Origin: Trichormus sp. M33_DOE_039
GTDB taxonomy: Bacteria > Cyanobacteriota > Cyanobacteriia > Cyanobacteriales > Nostocaceae
Direction of reading: 5' to 3'
DNA length: 64,000 bases
Assembly (NCBI GenBank): GCA_015296085.1
Contig: DVDT01000094.1
Span: 1-64,000 of the forward strand
The number at the start of each line of letters is the position of its first letter. Position 1 is the stretch's first letter. This document shows positions 45,900 to 53,951 of the stretch, piece after piece. Below the pieces are notes generated by a model. It did no database searches and was not told the DNA's origin. It saw nothing but the letters and a program-made list of their open reading frames with translations. Position numbers and translations under genes: made by a program.

Positions 45900-46319
45900 T
45901 TAAGGTGTATTTGTTAATTCTTGAATTAATTGTTCAGGTGTAAGAATCCGAGGAGTGGATATAGGAAAATCTCCAGGATTACGAGTAATAATAGCATCTA
46001 AGTGATTAATTACCGCAGTGCTGTATTGAATAGCGTCTTCAAAATCTTTAAAATTAACGTTTAACGCCATATTGACTGTGTTGCTGTCTACAGTAGCAAT
46101 ACGGCAGAAGTTGACTATCTCACGTCAAAACTCAAGGGCTAAACTTCGGCTTTTTTCTTTACGGAGAATATAATAAATGTCACTAAATGAAAATCAACAG
46201 ATGTAACCTTCAATTTGTCCTTGTTCAACAAAGGATACAACTGTTTCACTATTGGTAAAAAATGGCTGTCGCTCAAGGGCAATATCCAAAATAATATTGC
46301 TGTTTAACAAGACTTTCAC
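45900..46319 (-). pseudogene. PIN-domain (VapC-like) toxin gene with two in-frame stops
   Basis: Read from GTG 46319, 140 codons give VKVLLNSNIILDIALERQP ... VDSNTVNMALNVNFKDFEDAIQ ... VINHLDAIITRNPGDF, a typical PIN toxin (Asp in LDIAL, acidic DFEDA, ITRNPGDF). TGA codons interrupt it at 46194-46196 and 46125-46127, the rest of the frame being intact. No single-domain active protein can be made unless stops are read through. GTG overlaps the TGA of the broken antitoxin. Confidence 0.82.
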
Positions 46320-46596
46320 AGATTATGCTTCTCCTTTAATGCTTCCCATCTGGCTGCATCAGCATCAAAGTCAGGAGGTGCTGGTTGTGTCTTTTCAAAC
46401 CAGCCTTGCAAAGCTTTGATTTTTGTTTGTCTTTTTGGCTTGTCTGGTTGTGGTTCGGTAGAAACTTTTGTGGAAGTTATCTCAGATAAAGTTTGCAAAT
46501 AATAACTTCCACTTCACCAGGAGCAATATTTAAAGGTTCGTCAATAATCAAATTACCTGATTCATCAATTGTGGCGTTTACCTTGTAGGCTTGCAT
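46316..46596 (-). pseudogene. Frameshifted antitoxin gene of the PIN toxin
   Basis: From ATG 46596 the frame reads MQAYKVNATIDESGNLIIDE, PLNIAPGEVEVII, then stops after 39 codons. In the next frame the expected continuation appears (QTLSEITSTKVSTE ... KIKALQGWFEKTQPAPPDFDADAARWEALKEKHNL) up to 46316. One missing T in a short T-run near 46500 explains the break. Together the two parts make a complete AbrB-like/DUF2281-type antitoxin; the locus is dead. Confidence 0.8.
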
Positions 46597-46616
46597 ACTC
46601 CTACTCCTTTTTATTT

Positions 46617-47061
46617 CTGACTTTTCACAAGATTTGGAAAACCTCTCTCCATAGCTTGCTTCCCGCAGGGTACCTCTCCCCTAAAAGGCTACGGTGTACA
46701 CACATCTTTGTGCTAGGCGCAAAATGTGGTTTGATCCCCCTAAATCCCCCTTAAAAAGGGGGACTTTGAATCTATTCCCCCCTTTTTTAAGGCTACCGTG
46801 TATACACATCTTTGGTGCTAGGTACAAAATGTGGTTTGATCCCCCTAAATCCCCCTTAAAAAGGGGGACTTTGAATCTATTCCCCCCTTTTTTAAGGGGG
46901 GTTAGGGGGGATCAAAACGTTGTAGGGCTAGGTTATTAGACTTGTGCGTACACCGTAGCCCCTAAAAGGAAAGAGGCTTTAATTTTCCCCCTTCCCTCGT
47001 AGGGAAGGGGGTTAGGGGGTTAGGTTTTGCGTTAAATTTTCCACATAACGTGAAAAGTCAG
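46617..47061. repeat. Older composite repeat bracketed by 12-bp inverted ends
   Basis: CTGACTTTTCAC at 46617-46628 and GTGAAAAGTCAG at 47050-47061 are perfect inverses. Between them lie AACCTCTCTCC, CCTCTCC, GGAAAGAGG and CCCCCTTCCCTCGTAGGGAAGGGGG blocks, a dispersed-repeat type frequent in Nostoc. The MITE at 46687-46960 sits inside it. Confidence 0.6.
46687..46960. mobile_element. MITE copy 1 with terminal inverted repeats and 7-bp target duplication
   Basis: Starts GGCTACGGTGTACACACA and ends with GTGCGTACACCGTAGCC, an inverted repeat of about 17-18 bp. The flanking CCTAAAA occurs directly on both sides (46680-46686 and 46961-46967), a perfect target-site duplication. No transposase inside, so nonautonomous. 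The left 104 bp (46687-46790) are duplicated in tandem (46791-46895). The interior has GATCCCCCTAAATCCCCC and its partner GGGGGGATC, a large hairpin. Confidence 0.85.
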
Positions 47062-47121
47062 TTTTTTATTTCTAGTATATATAGTTAGGCGTAAGCCGTA
47101 ACGCACCGAAAACCTTGGGAA
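47062..47121. other. Short spacer with fragment of CGTAACGCACC repeat
   Basis: GCGTAAGCCGTAACGCACC near 47089-47107 is a partial copy of the repeat inside 47427-47535. No gene seen. Confidence 0.4.
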
Positions 47122-47229
47122 GTGCCGTACTTTCGCTGCTCAAATCCCCTAATGGCTGAGATTTCCATTGTCTACAAAAAACCGCATTGCTTCCACATTG
47201 CTTGTCGTTATCAAAATCATGATGTTGGT

Positions 47230-47357
47230 TCAAAACATTACAACTTTAAGGCAAAAGATTCCAAGGTTGACTCAAAACATTACGACTTTAAGGCAAAACA
47301 TTCAAAGGTTGACTCAAAACATCACGACTTTAAGGCAAAACATTACGACTTTAAGGC
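47230..47357. repeat. 42-bp tandem repeat
   Basis: Units 47230-47271 and 47272-47313 (42 bp each, four substitutions or so), then a half unit 47314-47336 and a further half unit 47337-47357 sharing ACGACTTTAAGGC. The period is a multiple of three, so long frames stay open here by chance; the encoded KHYDFKAKHSKVDS pattern is not a known protein. Confidence 0.8.
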
Positions 47358-47426
47358 AAATGCTTATATGTTTACCACTAACACTTCAACAAAACCTATA
47401 ACCTATAAATAGTAAACCTGAAATTT

Positions 47427-47535
47427 GTAGGGTGTGTTAAAGCGACGCGTAACGCACCGTACGATAGTGGTGCGTTACGGCTATATGTTATTTGCTCACA
47501 CGCTCAAATCTTTACACAGCCGTAACACACCCTAC
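47427..47535. mobile_element. Palindromic MITE-like element at the 3' end of the CHAT gene
   Basis: 13-bp perfect terminal inverted repeats GTAGGGTGTGTTA (47427-47439) and TAACACACCCTAC (47523-47535), with an inner inverted pair CGTAACGCACC (47448-47458) and GGTGCGTTACG (47470-47480). No target duplication is evident. It directly touches the stop codon of the CHAT gene. A common cyanobacterial type, from memory. Confidence 0.75.
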
Positions 47536-50500
47536 TTAATCGCTATCTCGCGCCTGCCAAATTGCCTCACGCACCTCACCCGCGCACTCTTCCCCCGTCG
47601 CCTCGCACCAAATGGCTTGAAACTGACTTTCGCCTAACTGCTGGAGCATACGGGCTAAAGCATTGATATAGTCACGAATAAAATCTTGATGATGTTCCAT
47701 GTCAATTGTTAAACCACGAATATAAATTGGCAAAGCCTCAGCATAATTTTCTTGAGCTTCTAAAACCCTTCCCCATTTACCCAATGTTAATGAAGCCCAA
47801 TACCAATCCTTGAATTGCTGATAAATTTCCCCAGCTTTTTGATAATAGTTAATTGCCACATCAAACTGCCTCTGCTCTTGGGCTACCATGCCCAGATTAT
47901 GATAGTCACTAGCAGCAGAGTACAAATCCCCCGCATCTTCAAATATCTTGAGAGCCTTGCGGTAATAATCCACAGCCACATCAAACTGCCTCTGCTCTTG
48001 GGCTACCATGCCCAGGTGGTGATATTCACGAGCAGCAGAGTACAAATCCCCCGCATCTTCTTTAATCTTGAGAGCCTTGCGGTAATAATCCACAGCCACA
48101 TCAAACTGCCTCTGCTTTTCGGCTACTACGCCCAGATTATGATAGTCACTAGCAGCAGAGTACAAATCCCCCGCATCTTCAAATATCTTGAGAGCCTTGC
48201 GGTAATAATCCACAGCCACATCAAACTGCCTCTGCTCTTGGGCTACTATGCCCAGTTGGTGATAGTCACTAGCAACAGAGTACAAATCCCCCGCATCTTC
48301 TCTAATCTTCAGAGTTTTGCGGTAATAATCCACAGCCACATCAAACTGCCTCTGCTTTTGGGCAATATAGCCTAGATTGTGATAAGCGACAGCGATTTTG
48401 TCATGCACTGAGGCATCATTTAAAGCTATCAACTCATCTAAAATTTCTTGATAAAATTTTCTCGCTCCTTCTAAATCAGCACTTCGAGCTGCTTCATTAG
48501 CTTCATTACCCCGTATATACATCCAGAAATCAAAAGCATCTTTACCTTTTGCCTTTACATCTGCTAAGTGAATGCCAACTTGCTTCAACGCCCGTTGTTG
48601 CAGTGATTTAAATTCAGGTTTGCGCCCAATGCGCTCATACACTTCTCCCAAGGCTTGCAGAATTGCTTGTGCTTGCGCCCATTCTTGTTGCTGCTCTGCT
48701 AGACGCAGGTTTTGCAATAGATTTGGTTCTTCTACTCGCAGCACAAATGTTGCTAGTTCAGCGTTGCTGATGAGTTTCTTACGGTAGCTAGCCGCCAGAT
48801 AAGCGTAGAGAATCAGCAACTTTTTTTCGAGTTCGTCAAGTTTGCCTTGTGCCTCCATAACTTGTTGGTTCAACTGCTGCCGCAAATACCAAGGTAACGC
48901 AGGGTGAATTTTGTAAATAGTTTCACCAAGCAAATATTCCAAAACACCTGCGGCTGCGGCTTCGTTGAGAATCTGCAACCAATCAGCTTTTTGCAAATTC
49001 TCTCCAAACACCGCCCGATAAGCTTGCCCAAATTCATTATCAGGGCTTTTTGAGAACGAATGCAGCAAATTTGCATTTACCCGTTCCGAGAACAAGCCTA
49101 AAAACGGTAAATGTCGCCGCGTCTTCTCCGACAACTTCGCAAAAGAATAATCCAAAGACACCGTTAACGACTTATCCCTACCTTCCTCCTCTACACCCTG
49201 AAAAGTATCTAAACCACGCCGCAACGCCTCAATTAACTGCGTTGGTGTCTGGGTTTGCAAATGCCGTAACACTACCCGCAACGATAAGGGATGTCCACCC
49301 AGCAATTTCAACAACTCTAAATACTCTTTTGGTAGGTTCTTTCTCTCCACACCCACCGTTTGTAAAATCTTCGCCGCCAATTCTTCCGCATCGGCTGACG
49401 ATAAACCATGCACGTTAATTAACTTATACCCACAATCAAGCCAAAGTTCTTCGCGGCGACTGGTAATTAATACCCAAGATTTCCCACCCCGCAATTCTTT
49501 GAGAAACCGTTTGAGGTTGTTTCTTTCTTCCTCACTCAGCAATGGTTCATTTCCTGTGGGGAAACCGTTCACGGGTTCAAAGTTATCCCAAATCAATAAA
49601 CAAGGATGGGTTTGCAGATATTGCCGCACTACCGCCTCTTGTTGTTCTATCATCAACTGGGAAAATTTATCTCCACCCAACGCCCTGCCAATTTGGTTAA
49701 TTACCTGAATTAACCCCGCACCCTGTTCAAAGGAGGTGAAGAAAATACCGCCTGTACGTCCTTGGGTATCATCCAACCACCGGGCAAAACCTGCGGCTAA
49801 CTCTGTCTTACCAACGCCGCCCATTCCCTGAAGTAATACGACATGATTTTGGCGAAATGCTCTTTCTAATGACAAAATTTCATAATCTCGCCCAATAAAA
49901 CCATAGGCACTTTCAACAGGTAAATCATGTAGAGACGTTGGGTGTAGAGACGTTTCATACAACGTCTCTACATTGTTGATTAATTCTAAAAAACTCGGTG
50001 CTTGCTGTTTCGGAACAAACGGCGTGTATGGTTCTTGTTGATATAAAACTGGCACTAACCAATCTTGTAACGGTAAATTACCTTTCGGACTGGGACGCAG
50101 TTTATCAACAGACATAGATTTACGCCCAACTGCAACGGCGGTGGCAATACATTCTCCCCTGACTAATTCGCTATACAACCGCCCAATAAAGTGTTCTGCA
50201 CCTTTGGCTTTGACTTTATACGCCATTGCTACTACACCCTTCGCGCCCAATTTCACCAACTGTCCCGCCACTGAGGAAAAGGCTTCTTCGCCTACTTGTC
50301 CTGATTTGCAAGCGTTTAAGACGAAAATTGGCACGCGACAATCTGTTAAATATTGGGCAATTTCTTTGGCGTTGACCGTTTGGGGGTTGCCTTCGTCGTC
50401 TTCAAACACTAAAACGCCTTGGGTTTCTTTGTCAAAATCCCCATGTCCATCAAAATGGACGATATGGTAAAAACCCTTATGTGCCTGTAATTCTGCTTCA

Positions 50501-51123
50501 AACTCTCTCAGGCTAGGGGGACGCAATACTTTCAGGTTGACTCGTTGGCGTATGGGTTGCAACGCTGTCAACAGGGGACGGGCTATGGTTTTAAAATTTA
50601 CGTCTCGTTCCCCATAAGGACGGGCAATTACTAATAAAATATTCAGTTGGTCATCGGGCATGGGTGGTAATGTTGCCCTAACTCCCTGACTGCTGAGGCT
50701 GCGATACATTCCTGCTAATGATGGGGCGAGAAATTGATAGTCGAGGGAATACAGCAATTCCCAAGGTAAATTCAATACCTTGGCGTTATCAGAAATTATG
50801 CCCAATTCACACTTATCTAACCCTTCCCTTGTCGCTTCCTGAAAAAACTCTCTTCCCTTCTCGGTGCTGCGAAATACTAGCTCAAATAACTCTTGTCCCC
50901 ATTGCTGCAACTGTTGTTCAATTTTGGCGGCGTTATCTGGGAATATCCCATAGGGGAACGTGAGATATTCTTCTAAATACCAGCGTAAATTAGTTAGCTT
51001 TTCTTCATCAAAACAGTGATCAAAGGGGACTTCTGGGGCAAGGCGTGGGGTTTCGTGTCCCCGTTGCCAGGATAGTTGTATGGTTTGACTGTGATGAGTA
51101 ATTCGCAACCAGTTTCTTGCCAT
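47536..51123 (-). CDS. CHAT protease - STAND NTPase - TPR protein
   Basis: 1195 residues, cytosolic. Residues about 155-360 are a CHAT caspase-like domain with catalytic His in HFDGHGDF (H227) and Cys in LNACKSG (C272). A linker (384-399) is encoded by a palindromic repeat. A STAND/NB-ARC NTPase follows (about 408-740): GRDYE, Walker A GMGGVGKT (433-440), Walker B LLIWDNFE (about 509-516) and GGHPLSL. A helical region leads to TPRs (about 915-1090), five near-identical 40-residue units QRQFDVAVDYYRKALKI. By family knowledge such proteins are NLR-like switches whose TPRs sense a trigger and release protease activity, in antiphage defence or cell death. Trigger and substrate unknown. Stand-alone gene. 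Confidence 0.9.
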   Translation of the reverse strand: MARNWLRITHHSQTIQLSWQRGHETPRLAPEVPFDHCFDEEKLTNLRWYLEEYLTFPYGIFPDNAAKIEQQLQQWGQELFELVFRSTEKGREFFQEATREGLDKCELGIISDNAKVLNLPWELLYSLDYQFLAPSLAGMYRSLSSQGVRATLPPMPDDQLNILLVIARPYGERDVNFKTIARPLLTALQPIRQRVNLKVLRPPSLREFEAELQAHKGFYHIVHFDGHGDFDKETQGVLVFEDDEGNPQTVNAKEIAQYLTDCRVPIFVLNACKSGQVGEEAFSSVAGQLVKLGAKGVVAMAYKVKAKGAEHFIGRLYSELVRGECIATAVAVGRKSMSVDKLRPSPKGNLPLQDWLVPVLYQQEPYTPFVPKQQAPSFLELINNVETLYETSLHPTSLHDLPVESAYGFIGRDYEILSLERAFRQNHVVLLQGMGGVGKTELAAGFARWLDDTQGRTGGIFFTSFEQGAGLIQVINQIGRALGGDKFSQLMIEQQEAVVRQYLQTHPCLLIWDNFEPVNGFPTGNEPLLSEEERNNLKRFLKELRGGKSWVLITSRREELWLDCGYKLINVHGLSSADAEELAAKILQTVGVERKNLPKEYLELLKLLGGHPLSLRVVLRHLQTQTPTQLIEALRRGLDTFQGVEEEGRDKSLTVSLDYSFAKLSEKTRRHLPFLGLFSERVNANLLHSFSKSPDNEFGQAYRAVFGENLQKADWLQILNEAAAAGVLEYLLGETIYKIHPALPWYLRQQLNQQVMEAQGKLDELEKKLLILYAYLAASYRKKLISNAELATFVLRVEEPNLLQNLRLAEQQQEWAQAQAILQALGEVYERIGRKPEFKSLQQRALKQVGIHLADVKAKGKDAFDFWMYIRGNEANEAARSADLEGARKFYQEILDELIALNDASVHDKIAVAYHNLGYIAQKQRQFDVAVDYYRKTLKIREDAGDLYSVASDYHQLGIVAQEQRQFDVAVDYYRKALKIFEDAGDLYSAASDYHNLGVVAEKQRQFDVAVDYYRKALKIKEDAGDLYSAAREYHHLGMVAQEQRQFDVAVDYYRKALKIFEDAGDLYSAASDYHNLGMVAQEQRQFDVAINYYQKAGEIYQQFKDWYWASLTLGKWGRVLEAQENYAEALPIYIRGLTIDMEHHQDFIRDYINALARMLQQLGESQFQAIWCEATGEECAGEVREAIWQARDSD
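47858..48378. repeat. 120-bp tandem repeats encoding TPRs
   Basis: The sequence repeats with an exact 120-bp period about 4.3 times (for example 47881-48000, 48001-48120, 48121-48240, 48241-48360) with only a few differences per unit, far more similar than typical TPRs. Each unit encodes one 40-residue TPR-like motif. Confidence 0.92.
49928..49972. repeat. Palindromic repeat inserted in frame in the CHAT-STAND gene
   Basis: TGTAGAGACGTT (49943-49954) pairs with AACGTCTCTACA (49961-49972), a perfect 12-bp stem; another left arm lies at 49928-49939. Total length 45 nt, a multiple of three, so it adds about 15 residues between the CHAT and NTPase domains. The TGTAGAGACGTT palindrome is a widespread dispersed repeat in cyanobacteria, by recollection. 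Confidence 0.8.
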
Positions 51124-51261
51124 CTCTGCTGGGCTATTGTCTTGGGTAAATTGATGCTAGCTCATTTGAGTAATTTACGCAGAGGCGCAAGGAAGAAGGC
51201 AGGAGGCAGGGGGATAAGAAAATGTATATGTTTAATTTTCTAGTTATGTATAATTACTAAG

Positions 51262-51948
51262 TTACTTCTTTCTATTAGAATGTGAGTTTCGCTGTGATTG
51301 GCTATCAACTCTCAGTTGTTGTCGGCCATTGGTGATAATTCGCAACATATCTTTGAGGTCTTGTTCAATCCCTTCTAAGACATGATCGGCGTATTCATCA
51401 GCACCGCCTTCAATTTCTTGAGCTTGGGCGATCGCAATTTGTCGCATTTCCTCTAATTCTTGTTGACAAGCACGCCGCTTCAGGTCAATTTCATTGAGTG
51501 TTTCTTTCATCATTGCTTCACACTCTTGCTGCACCTGTCGCCGTAATTGTTCAGCTTCTTGTTGGGCCTGTCTGATGATATCGCTTTCTGCCAAAATCTG
51601 CGCTCTTTTGGCTTGTGCTGCATCAACAAGCTGCTGTCCATATTCTTCAGCTTCTAAGAGAATTTCATCTTTTTGTTCCAGAATTGCGGCTGCGTCCTGA
51701 AACACAGAAGGTAAAGAAACCCTAATATAATCTAGCTGTTCTAATAGTTTTTCCTCATCTATTATTGTGCGTCCTGTGAGGGGAATGCGGAAACTAGACA
51801 GGACAAGTTCCTCCAAGCGATCAAGTTCCTGCTGGATATCTACGCTTCCTGTTGGGGGAATTTCTCCAGGAGAGATTCCGTTGGCGTATTCTGGGGGATA
51901 GCTTCCGTTGCGATTGGGTTCGCCATTGGATACTTGTGGTTGTAGCAT
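51262..51948 (-). CDS. Coiled-coil protein, DivIVA/ATP-synthase-b-like
   Basis: 228 residues. N-terminal 35 residues are Gly/Pro/Asn-rich; about 55-210 is a long charged coiled coil ([51 protein letters not shown] ...), with a basic Ser/Arg tail. No signal peptide. Its 5' end overlaps coaD by 109 nt in another frame; if the ATG at 51948 is right, this is a long same-strand overlap. Homologues are often next to coaD in cyanobacteria (recollection). A structural or cell-division role is only a guess. Confidence 0.68.
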   Translation of the reverse strand: MLQPQVSNGEPNRNGSYPPEYANGISPGEIPPTGSVDIQQELDRLEELVLSSFRIPLTGRTIIDEEKLLEQLDYIRVSLPSVFQDAAAILEQKDEILLEAEEYGQQLVDAAQAKRAQILAESDIIRQAQQEAEQLRRQVQQECEAMMKETLNEIDLKRRACQQELEEMRQIAIAQAQEIEGGADEYADHVLEGIEQDLKDMLRIITNGRQQLRVDSQSQRNSHSNRKK

Positions 51949-52409
51949 TTGTATATATCTAGGGCAATTTGAGGGGGGACAAGGTGATCAACTGAACCAC
52001 CAAATCTTGCAATCTCTTTTACCACACTACTACTTAAAAAACTATACTCATTTGATGTTGCTAAAAAAACTGTCTCGATTTGGGTAGAAAGTGTTTTATT
52101 AGTATGTGCCATCTGTAGTTCTACTTCAAAATCAGAAATAGCTCGTAGACCCCGTAACAAAACTTGTGCTTTTCGTTGCTGAGCATAATTGACAGTTAGA
52201 CCATCAAAGCTATCTACTTCTACATTAGAGATGTGTTTTGTTGCCCAGCGAATTTGTTCTATACGTTGCTGTACGCTAAATAGTGGTACTTTATTGGGGT
52301 TACGCAATACAGCCACAACTACCCCGTCAAACAAACGACTACCACGCTGAATAATATCGAGGTGTCCCAGAGTAATGGGATCAAAGCTACCAGGATAAAT
52401 AGCAATCAC
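51840..52409 (-). CDS. coaD: Phosphopantetheine adenylyltransferase
   Basis: 189 residues. The nucleotidyltransferase motifs [16 protein letters not shown] (about 5-20) and the [18 protein letters not shown] segment (about 128-145) are complete. It adenylylates 4'-phosphopantetheine in CoA synthesis. The enzyme is normally about 160 residues; here a 25-30 residue tail ([20 protein letters not shown]...) overlaps the next gene. Confidence 0.93.
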   Translation of the reverse strand: MIAIYPGSFDPITLGHLDIIQRGSRLFDGVVVAVLRNPNKVPLFSVQQRIEQIRWATKHISNVEVDSFDGLTVNYAQQRKAQVLLRGLRAISDFEVELQMAHTNKTLSTQIETVFLATSNEYSFLSSSVVKEIARFGGSVDHLVPPQIALDIYKCYNHKYPMANPIATEAIPQNTPTESLLEKFPQQEA

Positions 52410-52578
52410 AATAAATCACTTTAATTGAATTTATCAAAGTTATTGAGGAGATTATATCGGAATAAGGGGATTGGGCATTGGGAACGAAGAATGAGAGACA
52501 AGAGAGCAGAAGAGAAAAACTAACTAACGCCGTGTGCAACTACATTCTCTTAAACCTAAACCCCAACCCCTTCCCTAC
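52410..52578. other. Spacer upstream of coaD with repeat fragments
   Basis: Contains the coaD promoter and, at 52540-52578, TAAACCCCAACCCCTTCCC-type repeat sequence in which the second MITE copy lies. No gene. Confidence 0.4.
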
Positions 52579-52585
52579 AAAAGAA

Positions 52586-52803
52586 GGCTACCGTGTACAC
52601 ACATCTTTGTTGCTAAGTGCAAAATGTGGCTTGATCCCCCCTAACCCCCCTTAAAAAAAGGGGGAAACTAGAATCAAAGTCCCCCTTTTTAAGGGGAGCC
52701 ACTGCGTTGGACGGGTTTCCCGGCTTAAAGCAAGTGGCGTGGATTTAGGGGGATCAATAACGATGCAGGATAAGCTGATCAGACTTGTGTGTACACTGTA
52801 GAC
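52586..52803. mobile_element. MITE copy 2 with 7-bp target duplication and a nested repeat
   Basis: Left end GGCTACCGTGTACACACA, right end TGTGTGTACACTGTAGAC, inverses with two mismatches. AAAAGAA flanks it on both sides (52579-52585, 52804-52810). The interior shares CAAAATGTGG(C/T)TTGATCCCCC with copy 1. A second repeat (52698-52741, GCCACTGCGTTGGACGGGTTTCCC...) interrupts its right half, showing that the repeats insert into each other. Confidence 0.85.
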
Positions 52804-52857
52804 AAAAGAAGGGGAGAAAGAATCAAAGCCACGCCGCTTGCTAGAACGAGGGAAACC

Positions 52858-52925
52858 CGACGACACTTGCTACAAGTCGGCAATGCCGCCCAACGCAGTG
52901 TCTCCCCAACGGTGGCTTCTCCTTG
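52858..52925. repeat. Inverted copy of the 25636-25770 repeat
   Basis: CCCGACGACACTTGCTACAAGTCGG and CCCAACGCAGTGTCTCCCC blocks are the reverse complement of the sequence around 25650-25712. Non-coding. Confidence 0.65.
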
Positions 52926-53054
52926 CAGGGGAGGAGTAACCTTCAAAAAGCAAGCTATGGGGGGGTTTAAATAATAAGTTGCACATCATGTTAACTAATT
53001 AATAATGACTAATGACCGTTGAATATTAACCATTGACGATTTAGGGAAATTTAC

Positions 53055-53951
53055 ATGGCACTGGATCTTTCCGTTCTGCCTCTGGCGTTTTTATTCACTT
53101 CTCCCGGCCCTGTTGTGGTAGAAATAGGGCCAATTACTATCCGCTGGTATGGCTTATTAATTGCTTCTGCTGTCTTAATTGGTGTCAGCCTTTCCCAATA
53201 CTTAGCAAAACGTCGTCATATTAATCCAGATTTGTTGAGTGACTTGTCAATTTGGCTGGTGATCACAGCAATTCCTGCTGCCAGAATTTATTATGTTTTA
53301 TTTGAATGGTCAGAATATGCCCAAAATCCAGCCCGGATTATTGCAATTTGGCAAGGCGGTATTGCCATTCATGGAGCGATTATTGGTGGGACTTTGGCAG
53401 CATTACTCTTTGCAAAGCTCAAGCGGGTTTCGTTTTGGCAGTTAGCAGATTTAGTTTCACCTTCGCTGATTTTAGGACAGGCGATCGGGCGTTGGGGTAA
53501 CTTCTTCAACTCAGAAGCTTTTGGTCGTCCTACTAACTTACCTTGGAAATTATACATTCCGCCAGAACGCCGTCCTCTAAATTTAGCCAGTTATGAATAT
53601 TTTCATCCCACCTTCCTCTATGAATCTTTGTGGGATTTAATGGTGTTTGGTCTACTTCTAACTCTATTCTTTCGTGGTTTATCGGGTAAGCCACGTCTGC
53701 GAGTAGGAACATTATTTATGGTTTACTTGGTAGCCTACAGCATGGGACGTTTTTGGATTGAAGGACTTCGCACTGATAGCTTGATGTTGGGGCCGCTGCG
53801 AATTGCACAAGTAGTCAGCCTCAGTGCAATGGTTGTGGGATTAGCTGGTTTAGCCTGGCTTTATCTCCGTAAACGCCCTTTACCTGATGTTGTTTCTCTG
53901 AAAGAAGAGCAAGGGATTGAGAGGGGACAGGGGACAGGTGACAGAGGATAG
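53055..53951 (+). CDS. lgt: Prolipoprotein diacylglyceryl transferase
   Basis: 298 residues, about seven transmembrane segments. The Lgt signature [17 protein letters not shown] (about 142-158), [10 protein letters not shown] (about 102) and the [13 protein letters not shown] segment (about 230) are present. It transfers diacylglycerol to the lipobox Cys of prelipoproteins at the inner membrane. The C-terminal 12 residues ([11 protein letters not shown]) are encoded by GGGGACAGG-type short repeats reaching past the stop. Confidence 0.95.
   Translation: MALDLSVLPLAFLFTSPGPVVVEIGPITIRWYGLLIASAVLIGVSLSQYLAKRRHINPDLLSDLSIWLVITAIPAARIYYVLFEWSEYAQNPARIIAIWQGGIAIHGAIIGGTLAALLFAKLKRVSFWQLADLVSPSLILGQAIGRWGNFFNSEAFGRPTNLPWKLYIPPERRPLNLASYEYFHPTFLYESLWDLMVFGLLLTLFFRGLSGKPRLRVGTLFMVYLVAYSMGRFWIEGLRTDSLMLGPLRIAQVVSLSAMVVGLAGLAWLYLRKRPLPDVVSLKEEQGIERGQGTGDRG

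Noticed and set aside
46316-46498. 60-codon antitoxin-like gene as an intact gene
   Set aside because: Its only start is TTG in the middle of the family's usual sequence, and the missing N-terminal part is found in the neighbouring frame; a frameshifted pseudogene explains it better.
46694-46939. Plus-strand frame over the MITE
   Set aside because: Encodes translated repeat DNA (PPKSPLKRGTLNLFPP) that is a familiar artefact of such elements.
47122-47412. 97-codon plus-strand frame over the 42-bp repeats
   Set aside because: Openness follows from the 42-bp period; the product is KHYDFKAK-type repeat with no family, no ribosome-binding site and flanking mobile DNA.
47815-48375. 186-codon plus-strand frame antisense to the TPR repeats
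   Set aside because: It is the reverse-strand shadow of 120-bp repeats of the CHAT-STAND gene; repeated units keep the frame open.
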